The notes under the pieces were generated by a model that did no database searches, was not told the DNA's origin, and saw only the letters and a list, made by a program, of their open reading frames with translations. Position numbers and translations under genes: made by a program. A DNA stretch of 64,000 bases from Hahella sp050299855 (GTDB taxonomy: Bacteria; Pseudomonadota; Gammaproteobacteria; Pseudomonadales; Oleiphilaceae): positions 62,001 through 126,000 of the forward strand of contig JBNKWQ010000053.1 of the NCBI GenBank assembly GCA_050299855.1, written 5' to 3'. Position 1 is the stretch's first letter. Each line of letters starts with the position of its first letter. Positions 45,385-53,091 of this stretch are shown here, piece after piece.

Positions 45385-46545
45385 TTACCATAGCAGGGAA
45401 GCGCCGGTCTGGTATTCCGTCACCCGGGTCTCAAAGAAGTTTTTTTCCTTTCTCATGCTGGCTTGCTCGTCCAACCATGGAAGGGCATTGCCTGCGCCTG
45501 GGAAAGGTTCAGTGATTTTCAACTGCTTGGCCCGCCGGTTGGCAATAAAACGGAACTGCTCGAGATGGTCTTTGGCGCTGTAGCCCAGAATAGGTTCTTT
45601 CAACAAGAACTGGGCATAACCACTTTCTGCTGCCTCGGCTTCGTCCCACATCTGTCTCAAAGCACTTGGATCAAGCGCTAAATTTTCTTCCTGAATGATC
45701 TGCTTCACCACCCGGATGCCGAATGCGCAGTGCATGACTTCATCACGCATGATGTATTGCAGCTGTTCGCCCGTTCCCTTCATCAGGCCGCGTCTTTGTA
45801 AGGCGAAGATCGGGCTGAAACCATTGTAGAACCAGCACCCCTCAAAGATACCGGCAAAAAACAGGTAAGCCATCACGAAGGTGTGCAGATCATCGCGGTT
45901 GCGCAGGTTGATATCCGGTCGCAACAGCGCATTGATCCGCTCGTTCCCCATTTTGATTTTACGGTGAATGGCGGGTATGACTCGGTAGCGATTGTAGATT
46001 TCACTCTGATCCAGACCGATGGTTTCAATACAGTGCTGGTAGGTCCAGGTGTGCAGTGATTCTTCATAGACCTGGCGCGCCTGGTAAATTTGCAACTCAG
46101 GCGCACTCATTTTCTCCATCACGGCCAGGCCGATATTACGCATGGCCAGAATATCAGACGTTGTGAGATACGCCAGCACGTTTTCATAAACATGGCGCTC
46201 TTCCAATGTCAGTTTATGGTGATAGTCATGTACGTCCTGGGACATGTTAATATCCAAAGGAGTCCAGTGATTCTTGTTGGCGTTGAGGAAGAACTCCCAA
46301 GCCCAGGGATACTTGAAGGGAGCCAGCTGGTTGATATCGGTCTGGCCATTGATAACTCTTTTATCGTCAGGGTTAATCGGGGCCAGTGACAGCGGAAGTT
46401 CTTCTGTAACGGTCTCAAGTACAGGCTGCACAATTTCTGCCACAGGCGCAGCGATCGAGTGGGCAGGTGCAGGAACCGGTGGTATAGCTGCCACCAAAGG
46501 GTCGTCCCAGTTCGGGGTGAAGTTGTTGTTATGTGCTTTCGTCAT
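45385..46545 (-). CDS. nrdB: Class Ia ribonucleotide reductase beta subunit
   Basis: NrdB holds the di-iron centre and the tyrosyl radical that starts ribonucleotide reduction in NrdA. The 386-residue ferritin-like protein shows the first metal ligands and radical region in QVYEESLHTWTYQH (Glu, His and the Tyr in the radical position) and the second ligand set in MRDEVMHCAFG (Glu and His). The N-terminal 60 residues are Pro- and Ala-rich and probably flexible. It lies 27 bases after nrdA and shares its promoter and riboswitch. Confidence 0.95.
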   Translation of the reverse strand: MTKAHNNNFTPNWDDPLVAAIPPVPAPAHSIAAPVAEIVQPVLETVTEELPLSLAPINPDDKRVINGQTDINQLAPFKYPWAWEFFLNANKNHWTPLDINMSQDVHDYHHKLTLEERHVYENVLAYLTTSDILAMRNIGLAVMEKMSAPELQIYQARQVYEESLHTWTYQHCIETIGLDQSEIYNRYRVIPAIHRKIKMGNERINALLRPDINLRNRDDLHTFVMAYLFFAGIFEGCWFYNGFSPIFALQRRGLMKGTGEQLQYIMRDEVMHCAFGIRVVKQIIQEENLALDPSALRQMWDEAEAAESGYAQFLLKEPILGYSAKDHLEQFRFIANRRAKQLKITEPFPGAGNALPWLDEQASMRKEKNFFETRVTEYQTGASLLW

Positions 46546-46572
46546 TTGTGTTCTCCAGGTCCACTCAATTAG

Positions 46573-49404
46573 TTATTGACAGGCTTCACAGTCGGGATCG
46601 AGGATTGAGCAGAACTTAGGTTCCAGAGGCTCATCACCTAACTGGAAATCAGTGTCGTGGTTCTTATGGCTGTCGGTTTCCTGGACAGAAACTTTTTCCA
46701 TTTGTGTGGCACCGAGTGAACGCAGGTAGTAGGTGGTCTTCAGGCCACGTGACCAGGCCAGTTTGTAAAGATTGTCCAGCTTCTTGCCGGAAGGCTCGGC
46801 CATATAAAGGTTAAGACTCTGGCCCTGGTCGATCCACTTCTGGCGTCTGGCCGCCGCTTCCACCAGCCATCGGGGGTCTATTTCAAATGCCGTTTTGAAG
46901 AGGACTTTGATGTCATCGGGAATGCGCTCTATCTGGCTGACGGATCCATCAAAGTACTTCAGGTCGTTGACCATGACCGAGTCCCAAAGCTGGCGTTTCT
47001 TCAGTTCTTCCACCAGCCAGGGATTGATGACGGTAAATTCTCCAGACAAATTGGATTTGACGAAGAGGTTCTGATAAGTCGGTTCAATAGATTGTGAGAC
47101 ACCCACAATATTGGAAATGGTTGCGGTGGGCGCAATCGCCATCACATTGGAGTTACGCATGCCCTGACCCTGGATTTTGCGACGCAGCGCCTCCCAGTCC
47201 AGTTGGCTGGCCGTGTCCACCACCAGATAGTTGCTGCCGCGCCCCTCTTCAAGTAAAGCCAGCGAGTCGATGGGAAGAATTCCCTGGTCCCAGAGGCTGC
47301 CTTCATAGGTTGGGTAGCTGCCACGTTCCTGTGCCAGATCAGCCGAAGCGTTTAGGGCAAAATAGCTAATCAGCTCCATGGAAGTGTCGGCGAAATGCAC
47401 TGCTTCCACGCTTTCATAGGGAAGGCCGAGCTGATAGAGCGCATCCTGGAATCCCATCAAACCCATGCCTATTGGCCGGTGGCGCAGGTTGGCAAGTTCG
47501 GCCTGAGGTACCGCGTAGTAGTTAATGTCGATAACGTTATCGAGCATTCTCACTGCGGTGGTAATGGTTTTCTGCAACAGATTGCTGTCCAGTTCACCGG
47601 TGACGATATGGTTGGACAGGTTGATTGAGCCTAAATTGCAGACGGCGATTTCATCCTCACCGGTATTAAGGGTGATCTCGGTACAAAGGTTAGACGAATG
47701 AACCACTCCCACATGTTGTTGCGGGGAGCGCAGGTTACAGGGGTCTTTGAACGTGACCCAGGGATGACCTGTTTCGAACAACATGGAGAGCATTTTACGC
47801 CATAGAGTTTTAGCTTCCACTTTGCGATACAGTGTGATCTCGCCGGCCTCGATTAGAGACTCATAATGTTCATAACGTTCTTCGAAAGCTTTGCCGAACA
47901 GGTCATGCAGATCCGGAGCGTCGCAGGGCGAGAACAGCGTCCATTGTTTGTCCTCAAAAACCCGTTTCATGAACAGGTCTGGAATCCAGTTAGCACTATT
48001 CATGTCGTGAGTCCGGCGACGTTCGTCTCCAGTGTTCTTGCGCATCTCCAGAAATTCTTCGATATCCAGATGCCAGGTTTCCAGGTAGGCGCAGACGGCC
48101 CCTTTGCGTTTTCCTCCCTGGTTCACCGCCACCGCAGTATCGTTGACCACTTTTAAGAAAGGTACCACGCCTTGGGATTTACCATTGGTGCCTTTAATGT
48201 GGGATCCCAATGCCCGGACGGGGGTCCAGTCATTACCTAATCCCCCAGCCCATTTTGACAGCAGGGCATTATCTTTCATGGCACTGTAAATGCCCGCCAG
48301 GTCATCAGGCACGGTCGTAAGATAGCAGGAAGACAGTTGTGCCCGGTTGGTGCCGGCATTAAATAATGTGGGGGTTGAGCACATGTAATCAAAAGACGAT
48401 AGCAGACGATAAAATTCAATAGCCCTTAATTCGGGCTGATCTTCCTTGAGTGCCAGGCCCATGGCGACTCGCATGAAGAAAACCTGAGGTAATTCCAGTC
48501 GATTATCCTGCCAATGCAGGAAATAACGATCATACAGGGTCTGTAGCCCCAGATAATTAAATTGGCGGTCCCGCTCCGGCAATATTTCACTGCCAAGTTT
48601 AGCCAAATCGTAGTTCAGCAGATCCGGGCTGAGCAATTCAAGTTCCACGCCTCTCTCGATGGTTTTGGCAAAGGTGTGAGGGTAGAGTTCAGCCATCTCC
48701 GTCTCAGTTGCAGCGTCTGCAATTTCCAAGAACTGCAACACCTCGGAACGCAATCCGTCGAGCAGCAAACGCGCACTGACAAGAGAATAGTTCGGTTCTG
48801 ATTCAATCAACGGGCGTGCTGCCATGACCAGCGCGGTGTTAACTTCCCGGTATTTGACGCCGTTGTAGAGGTTGCGAATAGCCTGTACCGTCACTTTTTC
48901 TGCATCCACGCCGTCCAGTCCGATACAGGCTTCGCGAATGACTGTTTGCAGACGGGTCACATTTAGCGGCGACAGGGAACCATCAGGATTAGTAACGTTA
49001 ATACTAGGATGGGACTCATCGATGGGCGCCGGACCTGAGGTTATCTGGCGCTGGCGGGCATGTTCTTCCCGGTAGAGCACATAGGCGCGGGCCACTTTTT
49101 GGAAACCGGCACGCATGAGCCCCAATTCGACGAGGTCTTGAATTTCCTCAATGTGTACGGCACCGCCGCTGGGCAGGCGACGCTTTAATCGCTGGGTGAT
49201 ATCGTCGGCGAGGTGACTAATCGACTCCCGTACCCGTCCGGATATTGCTGCAGTCTCTCCTTCTACGGCCAGGAAGGCTTTGGTGACAGCAAGGACAATT
49301 TTCTGGCCTTGATAAGGAACAGCCTGACCGTTACGTTTGATTACCTGAAGATTGAATTCGCCGGGAAGCGGAGTTTCGCCCGGCGCGGATGAGATCTGGG
49401 ACAT
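46573..49404 (-). CDS. nrdA: Class Ia ribonucleotide reductase alpha subunit with two ATP-cones
   Basis: NrdA reduces ribonucleoside diphosphates to deoxyribonucleotides. At 943 residues it is far longer than E. coli NrdA (761), because there are two N-terminal ATP-cone domains: about residues 18-110 (LQVIKRNGQAVPYQGQKI) and about 132-225 (INVTNPDGSLSPLNVTRLQT), as in Pseudomonas enzymes, for dATP-controlled activity. The catalytic region has SSCYLTTVPDDL (redox Cys), SNLCTEI (Asn, Cys, Glu) and VCNLGSINLSNH (second redox Cys), and the tail ends in CEACQ, which exchanges electrons with thioredoxin or glutaredoxin. AGGAAG stands before the ATG. The 5-prime leader of about 400 bases carries a cobalamin riboswitch. 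Confidence 0.97.
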   Translation of the reverse strand: MSQISSAPGETPLPGEFNLQVIKRNGQAVPYQGQKIVLAVTKAFLAVEGETAAISGRVRESISHLADDITQRLKRRLPSGGAVHIEEIQDLVELGLMRAGFQKVARAYVLYREEHARQRQITSGPAPIDESHPSINVTNPDGSLSPLNVTRLQTVIREACIGLDGVDAEKVTVQAIRNLYNGVKYREVNTALVMAARPLIESEPNYSLVSARLLLDGLRSEVLQFLEIADAATETEMAELYPHTFAKTIERGVELELLSPDLLNYDLAKLGSEILPERDRQFNYLGLQTLYDRYFLHWQDNRLELPQVFFMRVAMGLALKEDQPELRAIEFYRLLSSFDYMCSTPTLFNAGTNRAQLSSCYLTTVPDDLAGIYSAMKDNALLSKWAGGLGNDWTPVRALGSHIKGTNGKSQGVVPFLKVVNDTAVAVNQGGKRKGAVCAYLETWHLDIEEFLEMRKNTGDERRRTHDMNSANWIPDLFMKRVFEDKQWTLFSPCDAPDLHDLFGKAFEERYEHYESLIEAGEITLYRKVEAKTLWRKMLSMLFETGHPWVTFKDPCNLRSPQQHVGVVHSSNLCTEITLNTGEDEIAVCNLGSINLSNHIVTGELDSNLLQKTITTAVRMLDNVIDINYYAVPQAELANLRHRPIGMGLMGFQDALYQLGLPYESVEAVHFADTSMELISYFALNASADLAQERGSYPTYEGSLWDQGILPIDSLALLEEGRGSNYLVVDTASQLDWEALRRKIQGQGMRNSNVMAIAPTATISNIVGVSQSIEPTYQNLFVKSNLSGEFTVINPWLVEELKKRQLWDSVMVNDLKYFDGSVSQIERIPDDIKVLFKTAFEIDPRWLVEAAARRQKWIDQGQSLNLYMAEPSGKKLDNLYKLAWSRGLKTTYYLRSLGATQMEKVSVQETDSHKNHDTDFQLGDEPLEPKFCSILDPDCEACQ

Positions 49405-49533
49405 ATCTGTTCTTCCTGATTCGCGTTGACAAATTCCCCGCGAATTGAGGAAGCACAGAACAAGACAGTGGTGTTGCCTGATGCAGAATGATGCTATGTA
49501 CTGAAAGTTCTTGTGTACGAAAGATCAATCTGT

Positions 49534-49610
49534 TCAAAAATAGCCGCTGAGATGCACTGTTACCCTGGTTCGCGAAGGCAAAAGGTGGTTCGAAGCCTAA
49601 CAGCGGCTTC
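49534..49610 (-). terminator. Riboswitch expression platform: terminator and antiterminator
   Basis: Minus strand. AGCCGCTG (49608-49601) can pair with CAGCGGCT (49549-49542), which is followed by ATTTTTG: an intrinsic terminator with a long loop. The same 5-prime arm can instead form GAAGCC (49610-49605) with GGCTTC (49597-49592). The two pairings exclude each other, so the second is a good antiterminator. It lies directly after the B12 box, so ligand binding should decide which forms; repression by cobalamin is the usual outcome. Confidence 0.75.
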
Positions 49611-49619
49611 AAATCTCTT

Positions 49620-49822
49620 TGGCAGGTCTTCGGACTCAGGGGCGGAATCAATGGTGAGATGATCACCTGATTATCTACAGCGACGGCTTCCCATCGAATT
49701 TTCGTTATTCAACAGTGCCTGAGTGAAATTATCGCTCGTGTCGCTTTCGTTCCCCAATACCGCTGCGCGTCAGTTCCGGATTCTCACCGGATTCCCTCTT
49801 AGTGCGGCGCATAGCTGGTGAA
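49620..49822 (-). promoter_or_regulatory. Cobalamin riboswitch upstream of nrdA
   Basis: The minus strand contains the conserved core of the adenosylcobalamin riboswitch: AGAGGGAA-N-CGGTGAGAATCC (about 49800-49778), then AACTGACGCGCAGCGGTA, the conserved loop with GGCACTG (about 49718-49712), GGGAAGCC, and the B12 box AGTCCGAAGACCTGCC at 49637-49622. The order and spacing fit the family. The riboswitch lies in the nrdAB leader, 215 bases before the nrdA ATG. Class Ia reductase needs no cobalamin; such control is known where a B12-dependent NrdJ can take over. Confidence 0.92.
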
Positions 49823-49828
49823 ATTTAT

Positions 49829-49885
49829 ATCAATATATATCCCAGATATGGGTGCAAACCAAAGTTTATGCACTATATATAGTTG
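49829..49885. promoter_or_regulatory. Putative NrdR boxes and nrdAB promoter region
   Basis: GCACTATATATAGTTG (49870-49885) closely matches the NrdR box consensus ACACWATATATWGTGT. A weaker copy, TCAATATATATCCC (about 49830-49843), has its centre 42 bp away, four helical turns, so two NrdR oligomers could bind on one face. The nrdA promoter must lie here, just upstream of the riboswitch. NrdR represses ribonucleotide reductase genes in response to dATP/ATP. Confidence 0.65.
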
Positions 49886-50505
49886 TTTGTGGGATGTAAA
49901 TACAGTTGTTTTTAGAATGTAAAGTATGACGCCTAAGGCAATTAGTCGTTCTCTGGGCGAGGATTTATTGATGGATTTATACGCGATTCCGTCGCTGAGG
50001 GGGGGGCCAAAAAGAAAACGGAACTGGTTATCGGTTTAGAAAATTGAAATTTCACTTTGTATGGAAACTAAACCATCGTTTATAGTACGGACTCGCTATC
50101 ATTCTGTGACGACTAACGTAGGGGGTGGTTACAGAATCAAGCTTGCGGAAAACGTCAGAATTTTTGTAAGTGAGTGTCGAGGCCGTGAGGGTTGTCGCAA
50201 AACTGCGACAGTATAAGTTTCTGATGTAACAGTTATTATTTAGCTCAGTTGGGTAGACTGTCGCAGTTCAGAAACATTTTCCAGCTAATCTGTGGGCTTA
50301 ATTCAGTAATTTGTTGGTAGAACTATAAAGATACATGTTTAAGTTCATGATTTATATGTGAAAAGCTATTCTGGCATTGGATGTGCTGTAGTGAATGCGT
50401 GGTCGTGTTAAGCGACGGAAGAGGGATATACACCCATGTCGCCATGGTTCGCATGGAAGCTAAAGCAAGGGTTGTCCAACGAAAACAGAATTAAAGGTAA
50501 CTGCC
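49886..50505. other. 620-base intergenic region upstream of the acyltransferase
   Basis: No ORF of interest lies here. There is an inverted repeat GGTTTAG (50033-50039) and CTAAACC (50068-50074), and the more elaborate repeats at 50193-50275 described separately. The region should contain the acyltransferase promoter; I cannot point to a convincing one. Confidence 0.55.
50193..50275. repeat. Competing inverted repeats, possible leader RNA or operator array
   Basis: Three pairings are possible: TGTCGCA (50193-50199) with TGCGACA (50204-50210), a hairpin with an AAAC loop; AACTGCGACAGT (50201-50212) with ACTGTCGCAGTT (50257-50268), 12 of 12 bases; and GTTTCTGA (50217-50224) with TCAGAAAC (50268-50275). 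The first two exclude each other, and the second and third cross as in a pseudoknot. The repeated core ACTGTCGCAGT may instead be a protein-binding site present in opposite orientations. Confidence 0.6.
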
Positions 50506-51246
50506 GTGTTAGCAGAAAAACAGAAATTATATTCATCGCATAAACTGGAACCACTTCTCACCGCCGATGGAAGACCAGTTTCCGTACTTAAAGCAGACAC
50601 TTTCAACCTGAAGGAAGAGGTCTTCAGAATCCGATATGAGGTATACTGCAAACACTTAGCTTATGAGAGTTCCCAGAAAAATGCCCGGGGTCTGGAAACA
50701 GACTTGTTCGATGGTTGGTCAAAGCATTATTTGGTCAAAGACGAACTGACAGGGCGATTCGTCGGAACTATCCGACTGGTAGCTCCTAAAAGCAAAGCAA
50801 CACAGTCTATTCCCATCGAAAATGTCTATCCGCATGATTTCTTTGCTCCGGATCTGGCCCCTTCAAACTACGAGGCAGGAAGCTACATCGAAATCTCCAG
50901 GCTGGCTGTGGTTCCTGAAGCGGCTACCATGATCTCCAACGGTTACTCCATTGAAGTCGCACGTCTGCTGTACCTTAGTGCTTTGGCACATTTTCACGCC
51001 AGCCCAACGCTTCGACATATGCACTGCCTGATGGAGAAACGATTGGCGAGAAGGCTGTCTTTTATGGGGCTTCCCTTTGTCCAGGCCGGTGATTTCTTTG
51101 AGTTCAAGGGACAGAGAGCTCCGTACTACTTGGGTAAAAATGGCGTCAAAGAAAATCTACGTGGCGATTCAAAACTTATCTATGACCGTCTGCTTGCAGC
51201 TGAATTGGGTATTAAAAGCAGCCCGGTGGCCAGGAAGGTAGCCTAG
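50506..51246 (+). CDS. PEP-CTERM/exosortase system-associated type acyltransferase
   Basis: The 246-residue protein resembles the LuxI-like GNAT acyltransferases associated with PEP-CTERM/exosortase systems. The hallmark region is FRIRYEVYCKHLAYE followed by LETDLFDGWSKHYLV and FVGTIRLVAP, ending with the IEISRLAVVP strand typical of the autoinducer-synthase fold. The substrate is unknown; an acyl transfer from acyl-ACP or acyl-CoA to a small amine or amino acid is inferred. No exosortase or PEP-CTERM gene is in the window. The start is a GTG with AAAGG eight bases upstream. The upstream region contains unusual inverted repeats, and a terminator follows the gene. Confidence 0.8.
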   Translation: MLAEKQKLYSSHKLEPLLTADGRPVSVLKADTFNLKEEVFRIRYEVYCKHLAYESSQKNARGLETDLFDGWSKHYLVKDELTGRFVGTIRLVAPKSKATQSIPIENVYPHDFFAPDLAPSNYEAGSYIEISRLAVVPEAATMISNGYSIEVARLLYLSALAHFHASPTLRHMHCLMEKRLARRLSFMGLPFVQAGDFFEFKGQRAPYYLGKNGVKENLRGDSKLIYDRLLAAELGIKSSPVARKVA

Positions 51247-51265
51247 TGAGCAGACTCATAAATCT

Positions 51266-51312
51266 AAGCTGAATCCGTTACTGACTGTTCAACGTGGTTC
51301 AGCTTATTATTA
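51266..51312 (+). terminator. Terminator-like hairpin after the acyltransferase
   Basis: AAGCTGAA (51266-51273) and TTCAGCTT (51298-51305) pair over eight bases, extendable by CC/GG beyond a bulge, and are followed by ATTATTAG. The loop is long and the T-run weak, so efficiency is uncertain. Confidence 0.55.
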
Positions 51313-51435
51313 GTCCTGCCGCTACCGACTTATTCCCTTCCTTTACTTTCCGATTCTTCTTGATTACCAGGTGTCGTTTAAATTAACTGGTCTCAATCCA
51401 CTGCTCTTTAACCCGCTACTTTGTTTAAGCTTTCC

Positions 51436-51744
51436 TTACGATTTCGCCAGGTCTGCGATTGCTTCACGCACAATACGCATGGCTTCCATGGTGTCATCTT
51501 TTGAATTGCCACCCCGTTTAATTTTGGGGGGCAATTGCCTGGCGAGTTCTCCAGCCTGCTGCGTATTCAAAGCGTGATGCTGCAATATCCTCGTTATTTC
51601 AGATTTAGACGGAGTTTCCACTTTCCTGATGTACTGGCTCAATTCCTTAAGGCAGGCTGATGTTTGGGGTGTCATTTTACGGCGGGTAAGAATTCCGGCT
51701 GCCACAATGATGAGTGCAATCAGAATAAAAGCGGTGAGCGCCAT
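51436..51744 (-). CDS. Small membrane-anchored protein of unknown function
   Basis: The 102-residue protein has one N-terminal transmembrane helix (MALTAFILIALIIVAAGIL) followed by basic residues, so the rest should be in the cytoplasm. The soluble part is helical and charged with no motif I recognise (RMTPQTSACLKEL, then ITRILQHHALNT). Similar one-helix proteins are common as hypothetical genes in related gammaproteobacteria. It stands alone between the acyltransferase and the next hypothetical gene. Confidence 0.68.
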   Translation of the reverse strand: MALTAFILIALIIVAAGILTRRKMTPQTSACLKELSQYIRKVETPSKSEITRILQHHALNTQQAGELARQLPPKIKRGGNSKDDTMEAMRIVREAIADLAKS

Positions 51745-51974
51745 CGACTTGTACCTGTGCTAAAAGTGTACTTATGCTAAAAAGGGATGAATCTACGCAA
51801 GAAGCATGAATGGACTATTATGCTATTAGTCTGTGAATCATAGTCAACCTACCGGAATCGGGGCGCTGAGATATGGTGCCCGGTTGATCACTTATTCAGT
51901 GTATTCAGACGCAGCAGTAACCATCGACCCTTGACCTCTTGTGGGGCAAGCAGAATGACGATAGGGGGGCTGAT

Positions 51975-52442
51975 ATGTCCAGTACGCCGACAGATCTGCA
52001 AATCCTTGATTTAATTTTCGAACACCATTTACCACGCTACCTGGAATTCAGCGATCAGGGCGGTGACCATATTCCGCAAGCTGCCGGGAATCCGGCAACC
52101 GATACCCGGCAGCATAAGAGCTTTGTGCCGATGGACCTGGACTTTATTGCCGCAAAACTAAAGCTGGATAGGACGCTTCTGGTCAGCCGGTTGTTCGATC
52201 ACCTGGATAAAAAGTACCGATATGAGGTGGAGAAGGACAGCTATGTGTTTCTGTTTTCGCCTTTGTTTGGTCGTGGTACCAGACAGGATCGAAATGTGGT
52301 GAACTTTCCCTATCTATCATCTGTACTTGCAGGCATGCGGGACGAGAGTCGCAAGTATCGATTCGCCACAGGCATGGCCGCAATTTCATTAAGCATCTCG
52401 CTCATGTCATTCTTTATCTCAGTCATTTCAAGATTTCTGTAG
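51975..52442 (+). CDS. Hypothetical protein with C-terminal membrane anchor
   Basis: The 155-residue protein has a hydrophilic N-terminal part of about 130 residues (LQILDLIFEHHLPRYLEF, then LKLDRTLLVSRLFDHLDKKY) and a C-terminal transmembrane helix (GMAAISLSISLMSFFISVIS), so it is tail-anchored with the bulk in the cytoplasm. The DLDFIAAKLKLDRTLLVSRL segment could be a winged-helix-like fold, which is only a guess. The ATG at 51975 is preferred to one at 51939 because AGGGGGG lies five bases upstream. No function can be given. Confidence 0.68.
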   Translation: MSSTPTDLQILDLIFEHHLPRYLEFSDQGGDHIPQAAGNPATDTRQHKSFVPMDLDFIAAKLKLDRTLLVSRLFDHLDKKYRYEVEKDSYVFLFSPLFGRGTRQDRNVVNFPYLSSVLAGMRDESRKYRFATGMAAISLSISLMSFFISVISRFL

Positions 52443-52592
52443 GGCCAATGAGAATCGAAAACTCCGGGTGTCAGAATTCTGATCTGATTCACTGCAATTT
52501 CGTGATGGGTTTTGCCTGTAATGAGCGCATATTTAGCTATGGAAACTCTATCCAATTAAGTGAAGCATTCAATATTCTCAGGAGATGCGATC

Positions 52593-52739
52593 ATGTATGC
52601 CAAGAGACTGATATCTGCCGGCAAACCAGCAATGACCCAATATGTGCTGTTGTTTGCTTCCGCTATATTTACGGCAGTTCTAACCGCTGCCGTTGTCATT
52701 GACAGTGTGGGCTGGTTGGTGGGTAATTCTGCAATTTGA
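52593..52739 (+). CDS. 48-residue putative membrane microprotein
   Basis: A short frame encodes MYAKRLISAGKPAMTQYVLL and continues through a single transmembrane helix to a GNSAI C-terminus. An AGGAGA ribosome binding site stands seven bases before the ATG, and a good intrinsic terminator begins 50 bases after the stop, which together argue that this is a real small gene. A basic N-terminus and hydrophobic core suggest an inner-membrane protein. I know of no family match. It follows the preceding hypothetical gene by 150 bases. Confidence 0.58.
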   Translation: MYAKRLISAGKPAMTQYVLLFASAIFTAVLTAAVVIDSVGWLVGNSAI

Positions 52740-52789
52740 TACCGTCATGTCTGATCGCCGGCAGAGTAACGCATTGCCGACGGTCATCA

Positions 52790-52826
52790 GCCGGATCGGC
52801 TTGGTGATCCGGCGAAATTCGTTTTT
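52790..52826 (+). terminator. Intrinsic terminator after the 48-residue ORF
   Basis: GCCGGATC (52790-52797) and GATCCGGC (52806-52813) form a perfect eight-base-pair stem with an eight-base loop, followed after seven bases by GTTTTT. The rest of the gap from here to frmA (about 265 bases) shows no ORF or named promoter. Confidence 0.75.
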
Positions 52827-53091
52827 AGTCCTGTATATGTCGTTTTGCGTGCTTTCATAGTTCACCACTCTATGTATTCTATTGCTACAAGTCATTGTTC
52901 CCGCTGGGAAAAGTGGCCGGACTAAGGTTGCAGGTCTTACCCTATGAGCGTATATTTTTAGCCTGCTGTAGTTAAAAGTAATACCTGCTGTGGCCATAAG
53001 TAGTATATGTACAGAGCAGGCCAGTGCTGTTAATCGGTTGTTGCTGCAAACCAAATAAAGATGCATTCCCCAAAATTCCAAGGATATTCCC

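Noticed and set aside
50239..50257. TTTAGCTCAGTTGGGTAGA resembling a tRNA D-arm
   Set aside because: No acceptor stem, anticodon stem or T-arm (GGTTCGAAT-like) sequence follows at the right distances, so there is no tRNA.
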